Shown piece by piece: positions 58,763-64,000 of a stretch of DNA of 64,000 bases. Numbering within the stretch: the stretch's first letter is position 1; every line of letters starts with the position of its first letter. The notes below the pieces were generated by a model that saw only the letters and a program-made list of their open reading frames with translations, did not search any database and was not told the DNA's origin. Source of the stretch: Mycolicibacterium sp. CBMA 226 (GTDB lineage: Bacteria; Actinomycetota; Actinomycetes; Mycobacteriales; Mycobacteriaceae); NCBI RefSeq assembly GCF_009729075.1, contig NZ_VTGY01000025.1, positions 186,001-250,000 on the forward strand, given 5' to 3'. The position numbers and the translations under genes are program-made.

Positions 58763-60228
58763 CGAACCTTCCCGCGCCGGATGTCCCCGGCATCGATCTG
58801 CGGCTGGTGCCGGCCGCCTTGACGTGCTGGACGGTGACGGCGGCCGGCGTGTGGTGGGGGCCGTGGGCGGCGCTGGCGGCAGTTGTCGTCGCCGTGGCCG
58901 CCGTCGCGGGCGTCGGGATGCGAGTGGATGACGTGCGCTGGTCCGCGCTCCTCGCAGTGGCGGCGGTGGGCGCGGCATTCGCGATCGTCGCGACGGTGCG
59001 TGTGCACGCCGTCGGCACCCATCCACTGGCGTCACGGTTCGGCGCCACGGTGACGGTGACCGTCACGCCGGCCGAGTCCCCGAAGACGATCCAGGGCGGC
59101 CGGCTGATGTTCACGGCGACGATGCAGAGAGTCGAGGACGCCGAATCATCGGGGCGGGTCATGGTTTTCGCGCCGGCCGTCGGGTATTCGGAGGTGGGGG
59201 TGGGCCGCCCGATGGCGTTCCGGGCCAGGGTCACCCCGCCCAAGAGGCGCGACCTGTCGGTGGCCGTGCTGGCCGCGGTGGGCTCGCCCCGGTACGGAAC
59301 CGCGTCGACCGGGCAGCGAGCCGCCGCGCGAGTGCGTGCCGACTTCGCGGCTGCTGCTCGATTGGCCTTGCCGCCGGATCAGGCCGCGATGCTCCCAGGG
59401 CTGGTGCTCGGTGATGTGTCGGCCGTCGAGTCGGATACCACGGCCGCGTTTCGCCGGGCGGGCCTAACGCACTTGACCGCGGTGTCGGGTGCGAACGTGA
59501 CGATCGTGTGCGGCGCGGTGCTGCTGAGCGCGGCCTTGGTCGGACCGCGCATCGCGGTGGCGCTGGCCGCGGTGACGCTGTTCGTGTTCGTCGTCATCGT
59601 GCAGCCCTCGCCGAGCGTATTGCGCGCCGCGGCAATGGGTTCGGTGATGTTGATGGGCATGCTGGTGCATCGGCGGCGGCAGGCCATTCCCGCGTTGTCG
59701 GCCAGCGTGCTGGTGCTCATGGTGATCTCCCCGGCACTTGCGGTGGACGCCGGATTCGCACTGTCGGTGGTGGCGACGGCGGGGCTCGTGGTGATCGCGC
59801 CGGGGTGGTCGCGTCGACTGGTGGCCCACGGCTGGCCGAAGCTGGTCGCGGACGCGGTCTGCGTGGCCGTTGCCGCGCAACTCGTGACGGCGCCGTTGGT
59901 GGCGGCGATCTCGGGGAGCCTGAGTCTGGTGGCTGTCTTGGCCAATCTCCTTGTCGCTCCGGTGATTCCGCCCATCACTATCCTCGGCACCGCGGCCGCT
60001 GCGATGGCGTGGTGCTGGCCCGGCGCCGCGCAACTGCTGATCCGGTTTACCGGCCCCGAACTCTGGTGGCTGCTGCACATCGCGCGGTGGAGCGCCGCGG
60101 TTCCCGGGGCGGCGGTCAGTGTCCCGTCGGGCTGGGGCGGTGCGGTCCTGCTCGGTACGATGACGGTGGGCGTGGTGCTGCTGCTGGCTGCATGGCGCCG
60201 GCGGCGGGGAAATGCGATGCGCCCGTGA
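58759..60228 (+). CDS. comEC: ComEC/Rec2 family membrane protein, short form
   Basis: 489 residues from GTG 58759, overlapping comEA by 4 nt. The competence domain is clear (GLTHLTAVSGANVTIVCGAV, then SPSVLRAAAMGSVMLMGML) in about ten membrane helices. It lacks the C-terminal metallo-beta-lactamase domain of the long ComEC form, as does the M. tuberculosis counterpart Rv2414c (514 residues). Predicted DNA-translocation channel; whether it works without the nuclease domain is not known. Confidence 0.85.
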   Translation: MTNLPAPDVPGIDLRLVPAALTCWTVTAAGVWWGPWAALAAVVVAVAAVAGVGMRVDDVRWSALLAVAAVGAAFAIVATVRVHAVGTHPLASRFGATVTVTVTPAESPKTIQGGRLMFTATMQRVEDAESSGRVMVFAPAVGYSEVGVGRPMAFRARVTPPKRRDLSVAVLAAVGSPRYGTASTGQRAAARVRADFAAAARLALPPDQAAMLPGLVLGDVSAVESDTTAAFRRAGLTHLTAVSGANVTIVCGAVLLSAALVGPRIAVALAAVTLFVFVVIVQPSPSVLRAAAMGSVMLMGMLVHRRRQAIPALSASVLVLMVISPALAVDAGFALSVVATAGLVVIAPGWSRRLVAHGWPKLVADAVCVAVAAQLVTAPLVAAISGSLSLVAVLANLLVAPVIPPITILGTAAAAMAWCWPGAAQLLIRFTGPELWWLLHIARWSAAVPGAAVSVPSGWGGAVLLGTMTVGVVLLLAAWRRRRGNAMRP

Positions 60229-60478
60229 ACTCCCGCGCCGCGGAGCAGAATTGTTGACGCAAATGACCATTCGGCGGAGTCCGCGGCGGCAGCGGTGGCT
60301 GCACTCGAAGCGGCGACATCCTCGGGGACGCGGTGGTCGGGGCCGTCCTGGGGGTACGTGGCTACGAGCAGCAGAACTACGGCGACCTTTGACACCGAAC
60401 TGGCGGAGAAGTGCCGTTTGGCTTGGAGTGTGTGAGTGCGTGCGAGTGCGTGTCTGCCCGACATGAAACGATCAACGG
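60229..60478. other. Gap between comEC and holA
   Basis: 250 nt. It contains a GT-rich low-complexity run (GTGTGAGTGCGTGCGAGTGC near 60430) just before the holA start. No conserved ORF, hairpin with T-tract or RNA gene seen. Confidence 0.3.
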
Positions 60479-61441
60479 GTGAGTGGATCGACCGAGGCGT
60501 TGCATCTGGTGCTTGGCGACGAGGAACTGCTGGTCGAGCGCACCGTGGCGGCCGTGTTGCGTCAAGCACGGAAGCAGGCGGGTAACGATAACGTGCCCGT
60601 CGACCGGCTGCGGGCCGGTGACGTGTCCACCAGCGAGCTCGCCGAACTGCTGAGCCCGTCGCTGTTCGCTGAGGAACGCGTAGTGGTCCTGGAGTCTGCC
60701 GCCGAAGCCGGCAAGGACGCCGTCGCACTCATCGCGGATGCGGCGGCCGACCTGCCCGGCGGCACGATGCTCGTCGTTGTCCATTCCGGCGGTGGACGGG
60801 CCAAGGCGCTGGCGGATCAGCTGAAAAAGCTTGGTGCCGAAGTCCATCCGTGCGCGAAGATCACCAAGGCCGCCGAGCGTGCCGACTTCGTTCGCAAGGA
60901 ATTCCGGTCGCTGAAGGTGAAGGTCAGCGACGATGCCGTCAATGCCGTGCTGGACTCGGTCGGCTCCGATATCCGCGAGCTGGCCGCGGCCTGCTCGCAG
61001 TTGGTGGCCGACACGGGCGGTCAGATCGATGTCGCGGCAGTGCGTCGCTACCACTCCGGCAAGGCGGAGGTGAACGGCTTCGACATCGCCGACAAGGCCG
61101 TCTCGGGTGATGTCAGCGGCGTCGCCGAAGCCCTGCGCTGGGCGATGGCCGGCGGCGTGCCGCACGTGGTCCTGGCCGATGCGCTGGCCGAGGCGGTGCA
61201 TTCGATCGCGCGGGTCGGCGGTTTGTCAGGCGACCCGTACCGGTTGGCGGGGGAGTTGGGCATGCCCCCGTGGCGGGTCCAGAAGGCGCAGAAGCAGGCC
61301 CGGCGCTGGACCCGGGACACCGTGGCCGAGGCGCTGCGGGTGGTCGCGGCGCTGAACGCCGACGTCAAGGGTGTTGCGGCCAACGCCGACTACGCGCTCG
61401 AGTCGGCGGTGCGGCGCGTGGCCGAGCTGGCCGACAACTAG
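60479..61441 (+). CDS. holA: DNA polymerase III delta subunit
   Basis: 320 residues from GTG 60479. Clamp-loader subunit that opens the beta clamp. LHLVLGDEELLVERTVAAVL at the N-terminus, the acidic/hydrophobic clamp-contact region FAEERVVVLESA, and the C-terminal collar domain (GEL GMPPWRVQKAQKQARRW region) fit HolA; it lacks Walker motifs, as expected for delta. Two hairpins separate it from the convergent rpsT. Matches Rv2413c. Confidence 0.92.
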   Translation: MSGSTEALHLVLGDEELLVERTVAAVLRQARKQAGNDNVPVDRLRAGDVSTSELAELLSPSLFAEERVVVLESAAEAGKDAVALIADAAADLPGGTMLVVVHSGGGRAKALADQLKKLGAEVHPCAKITKAAERADFVRKEFRSLKVKVSDDAVNAVLDSVGSDIRELAAACSQLVADTGGQIDVAAVRRYHSGKAEVNGFDIADKAVSGDVSGVAEALRWAMAGGVPHVVLADALAEAVHSIARVGGLSGDPYRLAGELGMPPWRVQKAQKQARRWTRDTVAEALRVVAALNADVKGVAANADYALESAVRRVAELADN

Positions 61442-61444
61442 GAG

Positions 61445-61489
61445 TTTGTGCACGTGCAGTAACGCGACCCGTTACGGCACGTGCACAAA
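61445..61489 (+). terminator. Compound hairpin after holA
   Basis: TTTGTGCACGTGC (61445-61457) pairs with GCACGTGCACAAA (61477-61489); inside, GTAACG pairs with CGTTAC around CGACC. It starts 4 nt after the holA stop. No T-tract; probably the holA terminator. Confidence 0.6.
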
Positions 61490-61497
61490 TCACAACA

Positions 61498-61528
61498 AAA
61501 CCGCGGCCCGATCATCGGGCCGCGGTTT
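61498..61528 (-). terminator. rpsT terminator
   Basis: AAACCGCGGCCCGAT (61498-61512) and ATCGGGCCGCGGTTT (61514-61528) form a perfect 15-bp stem. On the minus strand it is followed by TTTTGTTGTG, so it serves rpsT. Confidence 0.85.
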
Positions 61529-61549
61529 CGCGAAAACTACAGGCTCAGA

Positions 61550-61810
61550 TCAGAGCTTGTTGAAGGCCAGGGTCAGCGCCGACTTCTTGTTGGCGGCCTG
61601 GTTCTTGTGGATGACACCCTTGGTGGCAGCCTTGTCCAGCTTGCGGTTGGTGGCGACGAGCAGCTCGCCGGCCTTGTCCTTCTCGCCCGCCTCGACGGCC
61701 TCACGGAACCCGCGGATGGCCGTACGCAGCGCCGACTTCACCGACTGGTTGCGCAGACGTGCACGCTCGTTGGTGCGGATGCGCTTTTCCTGCGACTTGA
61801 TGTTGGCCAC
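61550..61810 (-). CDS. rpsT: 30S ribosomal protein bS20
   Basis: 86 residues from GTG 61810 with GAAGGAA 9 nt upstream. MANIKSQEKRIRTNERARLR and the helical VKSALRTAIRGFREAVEAGE are diagnostic. Single-gene unit transcribed against holA and ending at a strong terminator. Matches Rv2412. Confidence 0.97.
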   Translation of the reverse strand: MANIKSQEKRIRTNERARLRNQSVKSALRTAIRGFREAVEAGEKDKAGELLVATNRKLDKAATKGVIHKNQAANKKSALTLAFNKL

Positions 61811-62029
61811 GCGTGTTGTTCCTTCTAAATCTCAATTTGGGCATGCTCTGGGACGAGCAAGCTCGGTCTTAAGTCTGCGCTCTTCGCCCGTCAACGGGCA
61901 GCGACTGTTCAGGCTACCAGCGTCCATGCGAAATCCCCAAAGCGCGGCATGCGCGCACTGGCCGGCGACGCCCCCGAGCATATCCGTGAATGCCAAGTTG
62001 CCCTGCCGAAACCGCCAGGTTGATGCAGC

Positions 62030-63694
62030 ATGTCAGCCATGAGCCCACGGACATCGCACAGTGCTCCCGTACGGACACGGCCGAACTCGCCAGGGAATCG
62101 TTACGACGGTGTGTTCGACGGTTACGACGACGTCGACAGTTATGCCGCCGCGTACGACGAGATGTTCGACGGGCAGGGTGCCGTTCGAGGTCTCTACAAG
62201 GGCGTCTTCGCGGAGCTGGCGCCGTCCGACACGTCCGAGCTGGCCGCCCGGTCCGAAGCCCTCGGCCGCGCGTTCACCGATCAGGGCATCACGTTCTCGC
62301 TGTCCGGCCAGGAACGGCCGTTCCCGCTGGACCTGGTGCCCAGGGTCATCTCGGCCGCTGAGTGGTCGAAGCTGGAAAAGGGCATCAAGCAGCGGGTCAA
62401 GGCGCTGGAGATGTATCTCGACGACGTCTACGGCGATCAGGAGATCCTGCGTGACGGGGTGATCCCGCGCCGGTTGGTGACCTCGTGTGAGCACTTCCAC
62501 CGCGAGGCCGTCGGCATCGTCCCGCCCAACGGTGTCCGAATTCACGTCGCGGGCATCGACCTGGTCCGCGACGACAAGGGCGACTTCCGGGTGCTCGAGG
62601 ACAACCTGCGCTCGCCGTCCGGGGTGTCCTACGTGATGGAGAACCGGCGCACCATGGCCCGCGTCTTCCCGAACCTGTTCGCGACGCATCGGGTGCGGGC
62701 GGTCGGCGACTATTCGTCTCACCTGCTGCGGGCGCTGCGCAACGCGGCGGCGTCGAACGAGGCGGACCCGACCGTGGTGGTCCTGACGCCCGGCGTCTAC
62801 AACTCGGCCTACTTCGAGCACTCCCTGCTGGCCCGCCAGATGGGCGTCGAACTGGTCGAGGGCCGCGACCTGTTCTGTCGCGACAACGTCGTCTACATGC
62901 GCACCACCGAAGGCGAGCGTCAGGTGGACGTCATCTATCGCCGGATCGACGACATGTTCCTCGACCCGATGCAGTTCCGGCCCGACACCGTGCTCGGGGT
63001 CGCCGGCCTGCTCAACGCGGCGCGGGCGGGCAACGTCGTCATCTCCAGCGCCGTGGGCAACGGCGTCGGCGACGACAAGCTCGTCTACACCTATGTGCCC
63101 ACCATCATCGAGTACTACCTCGGCGAGAAGCCGCTGCTGGCGAACGTCGACACCTACCGGTGTTGGCTCGAGGAGGAATGTGAGGAAGTGCTCGACCGCA
63201 TCCGCGAGCTGGTCATCAAACCGGTCGAGGGGTCGGGCGGCTATGGCATCGTCTTCGGGCCGGACGCCTCCGAGAAGGAGATCGCCGCGATCTCGAAGAA
63301 GGTCCGCTCCGACCCGCGCGGCTGGATTGCCCAGCCGGTGGTGCAGCTGTCGACGGTGCCGACACGCATCGGCGACAAGCTGGCCCCGCGGCACGTCGAT
63401 CTGCGGCCGTTCGCCGTCAACGACGGTGACGACGTGTGGGTGCTGCCCGGCGGCCTGACCCGCGTCGCCTTGCCGGAGGGCTCGCTGGTGGTCAACTCCA
63501 GCCAGGGCGGCGGATCGAAGGACACCTGGGTGCTGGCATCGCGGGCATCGACCGCCACCCATGAACTCGGCGCCGCCGAAGTCGTCCGCTCCTTGCCGTC
63601 CGCCGGCCAGGCGGCCGACGAGGGACCCCCGCAGCAGGCCATCCAAACTGCTCACCAACAGCAACAGCAACAGCAACAGGCGGTGATGTACTGA
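62030..63694 (+). CDS. Circularly permuted ATP-grasp (type 2) protein
   Basis: 554 residues from ATG 62030; ATG 62039 is an alternative. DNLRSPSGVSYVMENRR near residue 190 and KPVEGSGGYGIVFGPDA near 395 are the ATP-grasp motifs of the CP_ATPgrasp_2 family. The C-terminus ends in eight glutamines from a (CAACAG)4 repeat, then AVMY. Corresponds to Rv2411c and always precedes an alpha-E protein; a ligase forming an unknown peptide-like bond is expected. Function unproven. Confidence 0.88.
   Translation: MSAMSPRTSHSAPVRTRPNSPGNRYDGVFDGYDDVDSYAAAYDEMFDGQGAVRGLYKGVFAELAPSDTSELAARSEALGRAFTDQGITFSLSGQERPFPLDLVPRVISAAEWSKLEKGIKQRVKALEMYLDDVYGDQEILRDGVIPRRLVTSCEHFHREAVGIVPPNGVRIHVAGIDLVRDDKGDFRVLEDNLRSPSGVSYVMENRRTMARVFPNLFATHRVRAVGDYSSHLLRALRNAAASNEADPTVVVLTPGVYNSAYFEHSLLARQMGVELVEGRDLFCRDNVVYMRTTEGERQVDVIYRRIDDMFLDPMQFRPDTVLGVAGLLNAARAGNVVISSAVGNGVGDDKLVYTYVPTIIEYYLGEKPLLANVDTYRCWLEEECEEVLDRIRELVIKPVEGSGGYGIVFGPDASEKEIAAISKKVRSDPRGWIAQPVVQLSTVPTRIGDKLAPRHVDLRPFAVNDGDDVWVLPGGLTRVALPEGSLVVNSSQGGGSKDTWVLASRASTATHELGAAEVVRSLPSAGQAADEGPPQQAIQTAHQQQQQQQQAVMY
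63656..63679 (+). repeat. (CAACAG)4 microsatellite
   Basis: Four perfect hexamer copies encoding eight glutamines near the ATP-grasp C-terminus. Prone to slippage in steps of two residues without frameshift. Confidence 0.9.
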
Positions 63695-64000
63695 TGTTGG
63701 CGCGCAACGCGGAATCGCTGTACTGGATCGGCCGTTACGTCGAGCGGGCCGACGACACCGCCCGCATCCTGGACGTCACCGTGCACCAGTTGTTGGAGGA
63801 CTCGAGCGTCGACCCCGACCTGGCGTCGCGAACGTTGTTGCGGGTCTTGGGCATCGAGCCGCCCGACGCTCCGCTGGACATGTGGTCGTTGACCGACCTG
63901 GTCGCGTTCGGCCGCGGTGATGGGCAGAATTCGATCGTCGAGTCGATCTCGGCGGCCCGGGAAAATGCCCGCGGTGCACGCGAAGTCACGTCCACCGAGA
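63694..64000 (+). CDS. Alpha-E domain protein (partial)
   Basis: Begins at ATG 63694, sharing one base with the ATP-grasp stop (TGATG), and runs off the window with 102 codons seen. MLARNAESLYWIGRYVERADDTARILDV is the alpha-E signature. Pairs with the ATP-grasp gene, usually with a transglutaminase-like gene next; that would be beyond the edge. Corresponds to Rv2410c. Confidence 0.9.
   Translation, partial: MLARNAESLYWIGRYVERADDTARILDVTVHQLLEDSSVDPDLASRTLLRVLGIEPPDAPLDMWSLTDLVAFGRGDGQNSIVESISAARENARGAREVTSTE

Noticed and set aside
60420..60470. GT-rich run before holA considered as a tandem repeat or CRISPR-like element
   Set aside because: It is a short low-complexity stretch without regular unit or spacer structure.
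1..64000. tRNA, rRNA, tmRNA, riboswitch, transposase or prophage genes
   Set aside because: None was recognised on either strand by reading the gaps and the open frames; a covariance-model scan would be needed to exclude small RNAs.

Overview
The window is GC-rich, densely coding DNA from a mycobacterium, most likely a rapid grower (Mycolicibacterium type). The evidence is the protein families, the many GTG starts and apparently leaderless genes, and a gene order that follows M. tuberculosis Rv2449c-Rv2410c closely: saccharopine dehydrogenase-like, valS, folC, DUF4233, ndk, rne, rplU, rpmA, obg, proB, nadE, rbsK, proA, MoxR/VWA pair, nadD, rsfS, gpgP, octT, degV, comEA, comEC, holA, rpsT, ATP-grasp and alpha-E genes. 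Species cannot be fixed from the sequence alone. No tRNA, rRNA, CRISPR array, phage or intact insertion sequence was seen.

Layout. (1) 1-2499: end of an acyltransferase-like gene, then iscS-like cysteine desulfurase and mnmA (tRNA thiolation), a block that in M. tuberculosis lies elsewhere (Rv3026c-Rv3024c). (2) 2524-4020: an N-terminally truncated S9 peptidase at the synteny junction. (3) 4030-17869: conserved housekeeping block (tRNA charging, folate, nucleotide, RNase E, ribosomal proteins L21/L27, Obg, proline). (4) 18001-20751: PIG-L deacetylase, flavoprotein and sirtuin inserted between proB and nadE. (5) 20834-26783: nadE, a large secreted alpha/beta hydrolase and a DUF2306 membrane protein. 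(6) 27020-33890: a catabolic operon (MmgE/PrpD, isocitrate-lyase-like lyase, LeuC/LeuD-like dehydratase, PEBP protein) with a P450 downstream, facing a GntR regulator across a perfect palindrome. (7) 33901-41741: rbsK, proA, MoxR/VWA, nadD-rsfS-gpgP-octT-degV. (8) 41751-57750: a 16-kb accessory region where M. tuberculosis has eis: P450 with a tiny coupled protein, two tandem paralogous LuxR-family ATPase regulators bounded by two identical 18-bp sites, a DapB-like dehydrogenase, TetR, MFS exporter, DoxX-like protein, flavin monooxygenase with two alpha/beta hydrolases, and a nitroreductase-like orphan. (9) 57944-64000: comEA, comEC, holA, rpsT and the ATP-grasp/alpha-E pair, the last cut by the window end.

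How it works together. The housekeeping genes form translationally coupled runs (4-bp start/stop overlaps at valS-folC-DUF4233, obg-proB, nadD-rsfS-gpgP, comEA-comEC). The two most interesting accessory modules are the GntR-controlled dehydratase/lyase operon, whose enzyme set resembles branched-malate or alkylcitrate breakdown, and the twin LuxR regulator locus, whose flanking identical palindromes suggest a self-contained regulon of a P450 and two very small proteins.
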